Below, piece after piece: positions 9,142 through 18,795 of a DNA stretch of 59,747 nucleotides. The notes beneath the pieces are model-generated. The model had not been told where the DNA came from. It saw only the letters and a program-made list of their open reading frames with translations, and searched no databases. The DNA is from Tectiglobus sp051009975 (lineage in GTDB: Bacteria; Pseudomonadota; Alphaproteobacteria; Rhizobiales; Hyphomicrobiaceae), in the NCBI GenBank assembly GCA_051009975.1, contig JBPCWA010000526.1:1-59747 (forward strand), written 5' to 3'. The stretch's first letter is position 1. Each line of letters opens with the position of its first letter. Both the position numbers and the translations under genes were made by a program.

Positions 9142-10110
9142 ATGGCTGTCTACACGGAAGTTAGCGATGATGATATGGCCGCATTTGCTGAGAGCTACGG
9201 ACTTGGCGAGCTCTTGTCATTCAAGGGCATCGCCGAAGGTGTCGAGAACAGCAACTATCTCGTTGTTTGCAGCAGCGGTCAGTACATCTTGACGCTTTAT
9301 GAAAAGCGCGTGCGACCTTCAGATCTGCCTTTTTTTCTTGGACTGATGGAGCACCTCGCAGCCTCGGGGTTTCCTTGTCCTGTACCGCTAAGGGATGCCC
9401 AGGGTCGCAATCTGCGCCAGCTGTGCGGGCGCCCCGCGGCGATGATCAGCTTCCTGTCGGGGCTGTGGGTGCGACGGCCAAAGGTCATCCATTGTCACCT
9501 CGCAGGCCAGGCGTTAGCGCGCATGCACGAGGCCGGATGCGGCTATCTCCTGGAGCGCGACAACGCCCTTGGACCATCGGGGTGGCGGCACTTGTTCGAT
9601 CGTTTCGCGGGCGAGGCCGATCAAATCAGCCAGGGATTGCGGGACACGATCGAGCGAGAGTTGGAATTCGTGCGTGCACAGTGGCCCTGTGACTTACCTG
9701 CAGGTGTAATCCATGCAGACCTTTTTCCCGACAATATTTTTTTTCGGGGAGAGCAAGTCACCGGCGTCATCGATTTTTACTTTGCGTGCAACGACTATTT
9801 TGCATTCGATGTGGCGGTGTGCCTCAACGCATGGTGTTTTGAGGCAGATTACTCCTTCAATGTAACCAAAGGGCGAGCGCTGCTTAGCGGCTATCAATCT
9901 GTGCGTCGTATGGCCGCAGAAGAATGCGCCGCGTTACCGATTTTGGCGCGTGGGGCGGCACTACGCTTTTTGCTGACGCGAGCTTTTGATTGGCTAAATA
10001 CTGCACCCGATGCGTTTGTGAGGCCGCACGATCCAGTGCCGTACCTTCGCCGTTTGCGCTTTCACCAAGCTATCGGATCCGTCAGCGAATACGGTCTTGA
10101 GATTCAATGA
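9142..10110 (+). CDS. thrB: Homoserine kinase, APH-fold type (ThrB2)
   Basis: 322 residues. Phosphorylates L-homoserine with ATP in threonine synthesis. This is the aminoglycoside-phosphotransferase-like form, not the GHMP kinase. Marks: the ATP-loop region GVENSNYLV (about residues 34-42), the catalytic loop HADLFPDN (about 191-198) and the metal-binding GVIDFYFA (about 208-215). It follows ispH by 8 bp and is probably co-transcribed with it. The closest wrong alternative would be a generic APH kinase, but the neighbourhood and motif wording fit ThrB. Confidence 0.94.
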   Translation: MAVYTEVSDDDMAAFAESYGLGELLSFKGIAEGVENSNYLVVCSSGQYILTLYEKRVRPSDLPFFLGLMEHLAASGFPCPVPLRDAQGRNLRQLCGRPAAMISFLSGLWVRRPKVIHCHLAGQALARMHEAGCGYLLERDNALGPSGWRHLFDRFAGEADQISQGLRDTIERELEFVRAQWPCDLPAGVIHADLFPDNIFFRGEQVTGVIDFYFACNDYFAFDVAVCLNAWCFEADYSFNVTKGRALLSGYQSVRRMAAEECAALPILARGAALRFLLTRAFDWLNTAPDAFVRPHDPVPYLRRLRFHQAIGSVSEYGLEIQ

Positions 10111-10214
10111 TTCGTCTGAGGAAGATAACGATTGCCGGTAATCTTCCTGCAGGCATTGTCCCTCAAGATTGGTCGCACATAAACCGATAACATGCCAAAG
10201 CCAGAGAGCCGAGA

Positions 10215-10661
10215 ATGAGTGACGATCGCGCGTCAAAGGTGACCATATATACAGACGGCGCCTGTTCCGGAAATCCCGGACCCGGCGGGTGGGGAGCGAT
10301 CCTGATCGCAGGACCGCACCGCAAGGAGCTAAAGGGCGGTAATCGTGAGACTACGAACAATCAAATGGAGTTGATGGCGGCAATCATGGCGCTCGAGGCG
10401 TTGAAGCGATCGTCCGTCGTTGAGCTGCATACCGATAGTTCCTACGTACGCGATGGTATAACGAAATGGATTAAGGCCTGGCGCCGAAACGGCTGGCGCA
10501 CGGCCGCAAAAAAGGCTGTCAAGAATTCCGAGATGTGGAAACGTCTCGATGCAGCAACTCAGCGCCACGACGTTACATGGCGCTGGATCAAGGGGCACGC
10601 CGGTCACCCGGAGAACGAGCGTGCCGATGAGCTTGCCAGAAGTGCAGTTCCCACCCTTTAA
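10215..10661 (+). CDS. rnhA: Ribonuclease HI
   Basis: 148 residues. Cleaves RNA in RNA-DNA hybrids using two metal ions. The carboxylate set is complete: D14 (YTDGACSGNPGPGGWG), E52 (NQMELMAA), D74 (HTDSSYV) and D138 (ERADELAR), with the assisting H128 (KGHAGHPENERAD). The handle region KAWRRNGWRTAAKKAVKN is present. It starts 104 bp after thrB and closes the ispH-thrB-rnhA cluster. Confidence 0.97.
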   Translation: MSDDRASKVTIYTDGACSGNPGPGGWGAILIAGPHRKELKGGNRETTNNQMELMAAIMALEALKRSSVVELHTDSSYVRDGITKWIKAWRRNGWRTAAKKAVKNSEMWKRLDAATQRHDVTWRWIKGHAGHPENERADELARSAVPTL

Positions 10662-11278
10662 GCGCCGCCACTCTTCGTGCCTGTGTTGTCCATGCTCCCG
10701 GTCTGTTAAGGCCGAATCGCGATGTGCTGTAGACAAGTGTCATTCCGCGGATCCGTGTCGTTCTGCGGGTGTTTCGGCCACCGCACGCACTAGCGAACGA
10801 TCCTAGAAGTCTCCTTCGAATGGAAATTTGCGCTAGCAGCGACTTGCGCCGATGCGGACTTATTCCAGTATGTACTGACGACGGAATCGGCTGCCGCCGA
10901 AGGGCGCCGCAATTGTTTGGCGGATGCATTCAATGACATCGGAAGCGGTTCAGCCCGCTCAAGCAGGAGAGGTGTGCACGGGCTCCCGATTTGTCCACGT
11001 GGGCTGTGCAAGCTTCGCTGCTGCATGTCGCGGTCGAATTGACTTGTGATGTAGCGCAAAACACCATAGTGGGGTAGATGGGTGACGCGAGAATTGAGCG
11101 CGCATTGAGCGCGGATCCGCAAAGAGAAGTAACCGTATTGTGACAATCCGCAAGATGGCGCTTGAATGAGGTGCGCACAGATACCTAATGTGGCACTCGA
11201 CGCACTGAAACAACCCGATCTTGAAAAGAACGTGCGTGTGATGCGCCCGATGTCAGCAAATGGGGAGGTAGCGCGGCC
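10662..11278. other. About 620 bp without a recognisable gene
   Basis: Between rnhA and the Kor-type operon. Open frames here on both strands, including a minus-strand frame that runs into the next gene at 11446, have no ribosome-binding site and no family resemblance. The right end holds GGGGAGG (11262-11268), the ribosome-binding site of the next gene. I found no clear promoter or terminator. Confidence 0.4.
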
Positions 11279-13123
11279 ATGCAGCCCAGCGGCGTCGCAG
11301 AAATAGTCGTGCCAGAAGGCATGGCACCAACTGATGTAACGAATCCCCAGTACTTTCACAAAGTCGTAGATTGTCAGTTTGCGTGTCCTGCGCATACGCC
11401 GGTTCCGGAGTACATTCGCCTTATTGCGCAGGGTCGATACGCACAAGCCTATATGCTGAATTGGGAGAGCAATGTTTTCCCCGGTATACTCGGTCGCGTT
11501 TGCGATCGGCCATGTGAGCCTGCATGTCGGCGAGGACGCGTCGAAGAGGAACCGGTCGCGATCTGCCGTCTAAAGCGCGTAGCGGCCGACTACAAAGGTG
11601 AAATCGATCAATTCATGCCTCGGTTTCCTGTGCCACAGAACGGTAAACGTGTGGCATTGCTGGGTGCCGGTCCGGCTTCGTTGACCGTCGCACGCGATCT
11701 GCTCCCGCTCGGATATGCCTGCGTCCTCTACGAGAAGGATCCGCTGGGGGGCGGCCTGATGCGAACCAATATCCCTTCATTTCGCCTCCCAATTGGCGTG
11801 CTCGATGAGGAGGTGGATCGAATCTTGGATTTTGGTGTTGAGGCACGATTTGGGCAAGAGGTATCGAGTCTTAAGGCCGTTCTTGACGAAGGTTATGATG
11901 CAGTCTTCGTTGGCACCGGCGCGCCACGCGGCAAAGATCTCTCGATCGACGGCCGTCTTCAAGCCGATGCCAACATCCACATAGGCATCGATTTTCTGAC
12001 TTCGGTGGCTTTCAAGCACACAGAATCCATCGGCAAGCGCGTGGTCGTGATCGGGGGAGGCAACACCGCCATGGATTGCTGTCGCACGGCTCTTCGGCTG
12101 GGCGCTCAAGATGTCAGGGTAACAGTGCGTTCTCCGCGCAAGGATATGAAAGCGTCAGATTGGGAGATCGAAGAAGCCGAACACGAAGGCATACCAATCT
12201 ACGATAATCATAATCCAAAGTCCTTTATTGTTGAGAACGGTCGATTGACCGGAGTTCTGTTCCAGATCATGAGGGCAGAATATGACGGAGATGGTCGCCG
12301 CAAGTTGGTCGCAACGGGTGAAGAGGTCATTTTTCCGTGTGATGATGTGTTGATGGCCATCGGTCAAGACAACGCTTTCCCCTGGATCGAGCGCGATATT
12401 GGATTGGATTTTAATGAGTGGGATACGCCGACTGTCGACAGGACTACGATGATGTCCACGCGCGCGGGCGTGTTTTTTGGCGGTGACGCTGCGTGGGGGC
12501 CGGAGAACATCATCTGGGCCGTCGCCCACGGTCATCAAGCGGCGATCTCAATCGATAAGTATTGCCGTGGCGACGACATCACGCAGCGACCAGAGCCGGG
12601 CCGCGTTCTCGTGAGCCAAAAAATGGGGATCCACGAGTGGTCCTACGACAATGCCTACGATGCCCAGAACCGGACCCCCGTACCCCATGCCGACCTTGCT
12701 CAATCGCTGCGAGATCTCAGCGTCGAGGTCGAGCTGGGCTTCGACGACCAACTTGCAGTGCGTGAAGCAGAGAGATGCTTAAATTGCGATATCCAAACAG
12801 TCTTTACAGATACACTCTGCATCGAATGCGACGCCTGCATGGATATTTGTCCTGTGGACTGCATCAACTTCATCGCAAATGATAAAGAGAACGCGTTGCG
12901 TGCTGCGCTGCGTGTTCCAGCAATCAATCATGCACAAGATCTCTATATCTCGGGACCGTTGAAGACTGGCCGCATTATGGCCAAAGATGAGGACATGTGT
13001 CTGCATTGTGGTTTGTGCGCAGAACGATGTCCAACCGGAGCGTGGGATATGCAGAAGTACTTTTATGCTGAGGCACAGGTCGCTCCGGCGTGTCATGCCC
13101 ACCACGACGCTTACCTTCGCTGA
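11279..13123 (+). CDS. FAD/NAD(P)H oxidoreductase with two C-terminal [4Fe-4S] clusters (KorC-like, GltD family)
   Basis: 614 residues, about 67 kDa. An N-terminal Fe-S helical domain like that of glutamate synthase small subunit carries C32, C36, C75, C79, C83 and C96. Then come an FAD-binding Rossmann motif (VALLGAGPASLTVARDL, about residue 124), an NAD(P)H motif (VVVIGGGNTAMDCC, about 258) and VFFGGDAAWG near 400. The C-terminus is a bacterial 2x[4Fe-4S] ferredoxin: CIECDACMDIC (C514, C517, C520, C524) and CLHCGLCAERC (C574, C577, C580, C584). The next two genes encode a 2-oxoacid oxidoreductase, so this is probably its electron-output subunit, passing electrons to NAD(P)+. No gltB is nearby, which argues against glutamate synthase. 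First gene of a three-gene operon. Confidence 0.88.
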   Translation: MQPSGVAEIVVPEGMAPTDVTNPQYFHKVVDCQFACPAHTPVPEYIRLIAQGRYAQAYMLNWESNVFPGILGRVCDRPCEPACRRGRVEEEPVAICRLKRVAADYKGEIDQFMPRFPVPQNGKRVALLGAGPASLTVARDLLPLGYACVLYEKDPLGGGLMRTNIPSFRLPIGVLDEEVDRILDFGVEARFGQEVSSLKAVLDEGYDAVFVGTGAPRGKDLSIDGRLQADANIHIGIDFLTSVAFKHTESIGKRVVVIGGGNTAMDCCRTALRLGAQDVRVTVRSPRKDMKASDWEIEEAEHEGIPIYDNHNPKSFIVENGRLTGVLFQIMRAEYDGDGRRKLVATGEEVIFPCDDVLMAIGQDNAFPWIERDIGLDFNEWDTPTVDRTTMMSTRAGVFFGGDAAWGPENIIWAVAHGHQAAISIDKYCRGDDITQRPEPGRVLVSQKMGIHEWSYDNAYDAQNRTPVPHADLAQSLRDLSVEVELGFDDQLAVREAERCLNCDIQTVFTDTLCIECDACMDICPVDCINFIANDKENALRAALRVPAINHAQDLYISGPLKTGRIMAKDEDMCLHCGLCAERCPTGAWDMQKYFYAEAQVAPACHAHHDAYLR

Positions 13124-13147
13124 GACAAGTGGGAGAACATCGCAGCG

Positions 13148-14953
13148 ATGAGCGGTATAAACGATTTTGTGATCAAGTTCGCGACGGTAAATGGTTCGGG
13201 CTCGGCAAGTGCCAACGCGATGTTCGCCAAAACGCTCTTTCGAATGGGCATCCCGGTCTCACCTAAGAACATATTTCCGTCGAATATTCAGGGCTTGCCG
13301 ACGTGGTACGAGGTTCGTGTCTCGGAAAAGGGGTACCTTGCTCGTCGGGACGGAATAGATCTGATGGTAGCGATGAATCCGCAATCCTACCCAGATGACG
13401 TTCAGGAGGTCGTCCCAGGCGGATACTTACTTTATGACTCATCGATGGCTCGACTATGGCCTCGAGACGACATCACCATTATTGGTATCCCGATCGCGCA
13501 AATGTGCGCGAAAAAGTGGTCTGATCCCCGACAGCGCCAATTGTTTAAGAATATGGTCTATGTCGGAGCGCTGACTGCGCTCCTCGACATCGACATTGCC
13601 GTGTTGGAGACCGTTGTTGGCGATCAGTTGCGCGGCAAAGAAAAACTGGTCGGCGCCAATCTGGAGGCCATCGAACTCGGGCGAAGTCATGCTCAAGAGC
13701 ACTTTGAATGTCCCTTGCCAATCCACGTCCGCACGGCAGACAAAACGGGCGGCAAAATCATGGTAACCGGCAATGACGCTGCCGGACTGGGGGCTCTGTT
13801 TGCCGGAGCAACCGTTTGCGCGTGGTACCCCATCACACCGTCAACGTCTCTCGCCGAGGCTTTCGAACGCTACGCCAAACGTTTTGGTGTTGATGAAACT
13901 GGTGCTGCCAATCATGCCATTGTGCAAGCCGAAGACGAGTTAGCCGCAATCGGCATCGCCATAGGCGCAGGCTGGAATGGCGCACGGTCTTTCACCGCGA
14001 CGTCTGGACCCGGCGTGTCACTGATGAGCGAGTTTTTGGGTCTGGCCTATTTTGCTGAGATCCCGGTGGTTTTGTTCAACGTTCAGCGCGGTGGGCCGTC
14101 GACCGGGATGCCAACGCGTACTCAGCAATCGGATATCTTGTCGTCGGCCTATGCTTCGCATGGAGACACGAAGCACATTCTGTTGTTTCCGGCCGACCCG
14201 CATGAGTGTTTCACGATGTCGGTGCAGGCCTTTGATCTTGCTGAGCGACTTCAGACCCCGATCATCGTATTGAGTGATCTCGACATCGGTATGAACGACT
14301 GGATGTCCGACGCGTTCACGTGGGATGACGGCCATTTGCATGATCGTGGCAAACTCGTCGATGCAAAAGGGCTTGACGCAAATCCGAATTGGGGCCGCTA
14401 TCAAGATGTCGACGGAGATGGCATCTGTTATCGCACGCTGCCCGGGACGCATCCGACCAAAGGGGCGTTTTTTACTCGCGGCACAAGCCACGATGAGAAC
14501 GCGCGCTATACCGAAGACGGCATCGTGCATGCCCGTCTGTTGGAGCGCATTGCTAAGAAAATCGATACTTCAGCATTTAGATTGCCGCAGCCGATCCTGA
14601 CGATCCGCAACGAGGCCGCGGAAATCGGTCTGCTTTACTTTGGTGCGAACGCAGCAGCAGTTGACGAGGGGATGGACCTGCTGGAAAGCGACGGGCACGT
14701 TGTCAATGCTCTGCGTGTTCGAGCGTTTCCATTTTCGGAAGTGGTCGAAGCCTTTATCGCGCGGCACAGTCACGTGTTTGTCTTCGAACAAAACCGTGAC
14801 GGTCAGCTGCGCACTCTGCTCCTCAGCGAGCTGGCGTGCCCGCCAGACAAGCTTATACCGGCATTGAGTTTCGACGGTATGCCGATGACAGCGGAGTTTG
14901 TTCGCACAACAATTCGAAACGGGCCGGCGCAAGTGCGTGTGGCGGCTGAGTGA
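13148..14953 (+). CDS. korA: 2-oxoacid:acceptor oxidoreductase, fused gamma-alpha subunit (KorA-like)
   Basis: 601 residues. Residues 1-190 are the gamma domain (GSGSASANAMFAKTLFRMGI, SNIQGLPTWYEVRVSEKGY). Residues about 205-601 are the alpha domain with WYPITPSTSLAEAF, the ATSGPGVSLMSE loop and GGPSTGMPTRTQQSDI. This layout is that of two-subunit 2-oxoglutarate or 2-oxoacid:ferredoxin oxidoreductases. The enzyme decarboxylates a 2-oxoacid to an acyl-CoA using thiamine diphosphate held with the beta subunit. 2-Oxoglutarate is the likeliest substrate by family, but branched-chain or aryl 2-oxoacids cannot be excluded. It starts 24 bp after the FAD subunit, and its TGA overlaps a possible GTG of the next gene. 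Confidence 0.92.
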   Translation: MSGINDFVIKFATVNGSGSASANAMFAKTLFRMGIPVSPKNIFPSNIQGLPTWYEVRVSEKGYLARRDGIDLMVAMNPQSYPDDVQEVVPGGYLLYDSSMARLWPRDDITIIGIPIAQMCAKKWSDPRQRQLFKNMVYVGALTALLDIDIAVLETVVGDQLRGKEKLVGANLEAIELGRSHAQEHFECPLPIHVRTADKTGGKIMVTGNDAAGLGALFAGATVCAWYPITPSTSLAEAFERYAKRFGVDETGAANHAIVQAEDELAAIGIAIGAGWNGARSFTATSGPGVSLMSEFLGLAYFAEIPVVLFNVQRGGPSTGMPTRTQQSDILSSAYASHGDTKHILLFPADPHECFTMSVQAFDLAERLQTPIIVLSDLDIGMNDWMSDAFTWDDGHLHDRGKLVDAKGLDANPNWGRYQDVDGDGICYRTLPGTHPTKGAFFTRGTSHDENARYTEDGIVHARLLERIAKKIDTSAFRLPQPILTIRNEAAEIGLLYFGANAAAVDEGMDLLESDGHVVNALRVRAFPFSEVVEAFIARHSHVFVFEQNRDGQLRTLLLSELACPPDKLIPALSFDGMPMTAEFVRTTIRNGPAQVRVAAE

Positions 14954-14967
14954 GCAAAGGCGCGATC

Positions 14968-16023
14968 ATGAGTTACATCAACAAGCCGATTGCACATCAT
15001 CCGAGCCTGCCGCGAAACAAGATCGGCTTGACCCGACGCGAATATGAAGCATCCATGTCAACTCTCTGCGCCGGATGCGGTCACGACTCCATCACTGCAG
15101 CGATTATAGAAGCCTGTTATCGACTCGACTTGCCAGCTCATCAGATCGCAAAAATATCGGGAATTGGTTGTTCTTCAAAGGCGCCAACTTACTTCCTGGG
15201 ACGGAGTCACGGCTTCAACAGCGTCCACGGTCGCATGCCGTCAATTGCTACTGGTGCCAACCTGGCCAACCGAGACCTAACCTATATCGGCGTATCAGGC
15301 GATGGTGATACCGCCTCGATCGGCCTCGGCCAGTTTTGCCATGCCGTTCGGCGTCAGCTGAACATGACCTATATCGTAATGAACAATGGCTGTTATGGCC
15401 TTACCAAAGGGCAATTTTCGGCGACCAATGACAAAGCTTCGCCCTCGAAGAAGGGTGCCGAAAACCCGTTTGATGCAATCGATCTCTGCCAGCTGGCGAT
15501 CCAACTGGGTGCTGGTTTCGTCGCGCGCTCTTTTTCGGGAGACAAGGAGCAATTGGTGCCGTTAATCGAAGCTGCTCTTACGTACAACGGTTTCGCATTC
15601 CTAGATGTGCTATCGCCTTGCGTAACGTTCAATAATCACACGACGTCCACGAAGAGCTACGAATATATCCGCGACCACTATCAGATGCTTGGTCGTTTGG
15701 ACTTCGTTCCGGAAATGGAAGAAATCAGGGTTGATTACGAGGAAGGCTCCTCGGTGAATGTCACATTGCACGACGGTGGCTTGTTACGATTGCACAAAGT
15801 TGATCAAACACACGACGTGCGAAGCACAGACGAGGCGCTGATGGCTATTCGCAGTCAAGCTGCCAAAGGTGCGGTCGCGACGGGTCTGCTCTATGTGGAC
15901 GAATCAGAGCGCGACCTGCATGATGTACTCGCCACGTCGGGACGTCCGCTTAACGCAATCCCGGCATCAGAGTTGTGCCCTGGATCTGTCGTGTTAGACA
16001 GTATCAATGCCCGGTTGCGTTGA
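14968..16023 (+). CDS. korB: 2-oxoacid:acceptor oxidoreductase beta subunit (KorB-like)
   Basis: 351 residues from ATG 14968. Thiamine-diphosphate and [4Fe-4S] subunit of the complex. The TPP motif is GDGDTASIGLGQF with the closing MNNGCYGLTKGQ. Four Cys sit where cluster ligands are expected: C34 and C37 (LCAGCGHDS), C68 (GIGCSSK) and the Cys of SPCVTFNNH. ATG 14968 is preferred because AAGG at 14956-14959 precedes it; GTG 14950 overlaps the korA stop and is possible. Third and last gene of the operon, so the catalytic unit and its flavin subunit are co-expressed. Confidence 0.93.
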   Translation: MSYINKPIAHHPSLPRNKIGLTRREYEASMSTLCAGCGHDSITAAIIEACYRLDLPAHQIAKISGIGCSSKAPTYFLGRSHGFNSVHGRMPSIATGANLANRDLTYIGVSGDGDTASIGLGQFCHAVRRQLNMTYIVMNNGCYGLTKGQFSATNDKASPSKKGAENPFDAIDLCQLAIQLGAGFVARSFSGDKEQLVPLIEAALTYNGFAFLDVLSPCVTFNNHTTSTKSYEYIRDHYQMLGRLDFVPEMEEIRVDYEEGSSVNVTLHDGGLLRLHKVDQTHDVRSTDEALMAIRSQAAKGAVATGLLYVDESERDLHDVLATSGRPLNAIPASELCPGSVVLDSINARLR

Positions 16024-16180
16024 ACACCAGTCTGCACTGTTACCCGAACGACAGAGATGGGCTTAGTCACGGTGCTCCCGGTCTACCGGACGACGGAGAT
16101 GTTTGTTTGTGAGTCGAGGTCATCTGTCTGCAGGAACTTGATGTGCTGACGAGATTATAATATCCGATCGCACTGAGCAG

Positions 16181-17479
16181 ATGATGCACGTCACATCAGG
16201 CCGTAGATCACTCATGGCCAGCCAAGCCACTGGAACAGCCCGCCCGCAAGATCGCGAGCCAAGCCTCCCAAACCAACAAGCGCGGACCCTGGCGGCCGTG
16301 TCGTTGGCGCACTGGGTCAGTCACGTCCACATCCTAACCTTGCCACCGCTTTTTATTGTCTTGAAAGCCGAGCTTAACGCCAGCTATTTTGAGCTGGGTT
16401 TGGCGGTGACGATCTTTGGCGCCATTTCTGGATTGACGCAGGCTCCGATGGGGTTTGTCGTAGATCAATATGGTGCCAAGAGGGTCCTGCTGGGGGGGCT
16501 GTGTCTCGGCGGCTTGTCTTTTATCAGCCTCGGATTTTACCAGTCATACACATCATTGCTGATCTGTGCGGCACTGGCTGGCTTAGCCAACTGCGTCTAT
16601 CACCCAGCAAATTACGCGATTTTATCTGCGACGATAGATGAGCGTCGAATGGGTCGCGCATTCTCCGTTCACACGTGTGCAGGGATGTTAGGAGGTGCAA
16701 TGGCGCCGGCCATGGGGCTCGGCATTGCGCTAAATGCGGGTGTCGGTTGGGCGCTCGTTGCCCTTGGCGCCGCTGGACCTCTAGCCGCGGTAATAATACT
16801 CCTGCTTGACGTGCCCGACACGCTAGGAGCTGCAAACCATGGTCGATCAAAGCCAGGAGGGGAGCACGATTCTCCGATCCGCATCCTGTCACCAGAGATC
16901 CTAGCGCTAACGCTGTTCTTTGTGTTGCTCAGTCTGTCGAACGGAGGGATCACCAATTTTGGCATTGCCGCCCTGCAGACAGGCTATGGTGTTTCATTGG
17001 AGGCAGCTTCAGCCGCGCTTACTCTGTACCTGTCCGCTGTGGCATGCGGTGTACTCGCCGGCGGAGTGTTGGCAGACAAAACGCGGCGTCATGGTCTGAT
17101 CGCGGCTGCATGCTTCGTCGCTAATGCAATGATTTTCGGCTGGATCTCAATTGCGAACCCAGGCGCCGCGGCGCTACTCCTTGCACTTGCGACGGCTGGA
17201 CTACTGTCTGGTCTCATCGCACCGTCGCGCGATATGATGGTGCGCAAGGCGGCGCCGCCTGGCGCCGCGGGACGGGTGTTCGGAGTCGTGTCGACTGGCT
17301 TTAACATTGGGAGTATTGTTGGTCCTATGATCTTTGGAATCATTCTGGACCAGAATGCTCCGCGCTGGTTGTTCGGGTTTACCGCCATCTTTATGCTGTT
17401 GACAGTTCTGGTCGCTACTTGGTCAGAAAACCGACCTGTACGGAGACCGATCAACGGTGGAATTCGACGCGGCGACTAA
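16181..17479 (+). CDS. MFS transporter
   Basis: 432 residues with about 12 membrane segments. Major facilitator marks include the loop 2-3 motif around MGFVVDQYGAKRVLLGG (about residues 92-108) and its second-half echo GVLADKTRRHGL. A hydrophilic, low-complexity N-terminus of some 35 residues precedes helix 1. The start is uncertain: ATG 16181, 16184 and 16214 are all poor in ribosome-binding site. The substrate cannot be read from the sequence. It converges on the FAD oxidoreductase gene with 27 bp between stops. Confidence 0.85.
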   Translation: MMHVTSGRRSLMASQATGTARPQDREPSLPNQQARTLAAVSLAHWVSHVHILTLPPLFIVLKAELNASYFELGLAVTIFGAISGLTQAPMGFVVDQYGAKRVLLGGLCLGGLSFISLGFYQSYTSLLICAALAGLANCVYHPANYAILSATIDERRMGRAFSVHTCAGMLGGAMAPAMGLGIALNAGVGWALVALGAAGPLAAVIILLLDVPDTLGAANHGRSKPGGEHDSPIRILSPEILALTLFFVLLSLSNGGITNFGIAALQTGYGVSLEAASAALTLYLSAVACGVLAGGVLADKTRRHGLIAAACFVANAMIFGWISIANPGAAALLLALATAGLLSGLIAPSRDMMVRKAAPPGAAGRVFGVVSTGFNIGSIVGPMIFGIILDQNAPRWLFGFTAIFMLLTVLVATWSENRPVRRPINGGIRRGD

Positions 17480-17506
17480 GGCGGGACACCGCAGACGGGC
17501 GACGAT

Positions 17507-18625
17507 CTATTGAGGGCGGACACGCCAGTGGCTTTGGTCGCAGACCGGTAGGCGTTTCGGTGAAAAGGGACCGAGATCGACCGTTGAAGGCGCCCCAGTC
17601 GCGATGAGTTCGGCTAGTGCCTCTGCGGTGCCCGTCGCATTGAGCATGCCCCAAACCGAATGTCCGCTCGCCACATAGGCGCCTTCCGGACCTGCAATTG
17701 GTCCAATAATCGGCATTCCATCGGGCGCTACTGGCCGAAAACAAGCGTTCTGGGCGACGACTTCCGCGTCATGGAGTTGTGGAACAAGGCGGCGGGCGAT
17801 GTCGCGAAGCCGTTCGCAGCCGCCTGCTTCGGGCTGGACGCGGGAGGGCTCGACTGGAAGGTCGTCAAAGCCCGATAGGCCGCAGACATAAAGTGTACCA
17901 TCGGCTCGTGGAACGATTTCTGGCGTTAACACCTCGCCATCCATATCTTCGACCTCGGCGAATATAGCTTCCGCAGGTAGGGCTACGCGCGGACGGAATA
18001 TTACGCTGTGACCCTTCAGCCCGTGAATTGCTGGTAGTGGTAGCCAGGCAGTCGCCAAGAGTGACCATGGTCCCATTGCGATGATGACCACATCGCTCTG
18101 GTGGGTTGTCCCGTCCGCAAGTCTCACGCCCCGGATCCGAGACGCATCAGCAGTAACCTCCACTCCAGATACGATTCCGGTTATGAGCTGTGCTCCTAAT
18201 CCCGCCGCGGCGTCGGCCAGAGTGCGGGTGAAGACCGTCGGATCGAGTTGCGCGGTCGTTGCGCTGGTTCCGAGCGGCCGGCGGTCCAGCACGTCCTCAG
18301 CCAGCCACTTGGCACCGTTTGGCATACTTTGGGAAGAGTGCCGCCTTCGCATGTCCAATGTCGCGCTGAAGGTCTCGACCCGACGGTAGCCGTAGGGATT
18401 TCCTAGCCTCTCAGCCCAATCCGTGTGGAGATCAAAACTGGTTCGCGCGAGCGCGGCCGCCGGAGTATTATCGCACCAGTCCTTCGCCAAGAATCCACCG
18501 GATTTCCCCGAGGCGGCGCCCCCTATTCGCCAACGCTCAATCAGTTTTACATCAACCGCGCGGCAACTGAGTGCATAGGCGAGAGCAGAACCAATAACGC
18601 CGCCTCCGCAAATTATAACATTCAT
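17507..18625 (-). CDS. FAD-dependent oxidoreductase, D-amino-acid oxidase/dehydrogenase (DAO) family
   Basis: 372 residues. The N-terminal FAD motif is VIICGGGVIGSALAYALS, followed by the acidic ribose-binding end LIER. The domain closes with RPVAPDGMPIIGPIAGPEGAYVASGHSVWG, the usual C-terminal FAD contact of DAO-type enzymes such as glycine/sarcosine oxidases and small-molecule amine dehydrogenases. The substrate is unknown. No signal peptide, so cytoplasmic. It is divergent from the class II aldolase gene and convergent with the MFS gene; a link to transport of its substrate is only inference. Confidence 0.85.
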   Translation of the reverse strand: MNVIICGGGVIGSALAYALSCRAVDVKLIERWRIGGAASGKSGGFLAKDWCDNTPAAALARTSFDLHTDWAERLGNPYGYRRVETFSATLDMRRRHSSQSMPNGAKWLAEDVLDRRPLGTSATTAQLDPTVFTRTLADAAAGLGAQLITGIVSGVEVTADASRIRGVRLADGTTHQSDVVIIAMGPWSLLATAWLPLPAIHGLKGHSVIFRPRVALPAEAIFAEVEDMDGEVLTPEIVPRADGTLYVCGLSGFDDLPVEPSRVQPEAGGCERLRDIARRLVPQLHDAEVVAQNACFRPVAPDGMPIIGPIAGPEGAYVASGHSVWGMLNATGTAEALAELIATGAPSTVDLGPFSPKRLPVCDQSHWRVRPQ

Positions 18626-18795
18626 TTCACGTTCCCGATTGGTTTTTCTTGCACCACCAAAGCAAGTTCATGCATCACTTCTTGCTCAGCGTTCGGTTTC
18701 GTCGCAGTGTAGCGACAATATCGCTGCCTGCCCATGAATTGGTGGTACGATGATCAAGGTCGCTCGTTTTCGCATTCCGACAAAGGGAGCACGTG

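Noticed and set aside
10790..11446. 218-codon minus-strand open frame upstream of and into the Kor-type flavoprotein gene
   Set aside because: No ribosome-binding site, no recognisable motif, and it overlaps the conserved N-terminal Fe-S domain of the flavoprotein on the other strand.
11279..13123. Glutamate synthase small subunit (gltD)
   Set aside because: The family fold fits, but gltB is absent, the C-terminal ferredoxin domain is extra, and the next two genes are 2-oxoacid oxidoreductase subunits.
16139..16161. Promoter TTGATG...TATAAT ahead of the MFS gene
   Set aside because: The -10 is good but the spacing is only 11 bases and no -35 lies at 16-18 bases.
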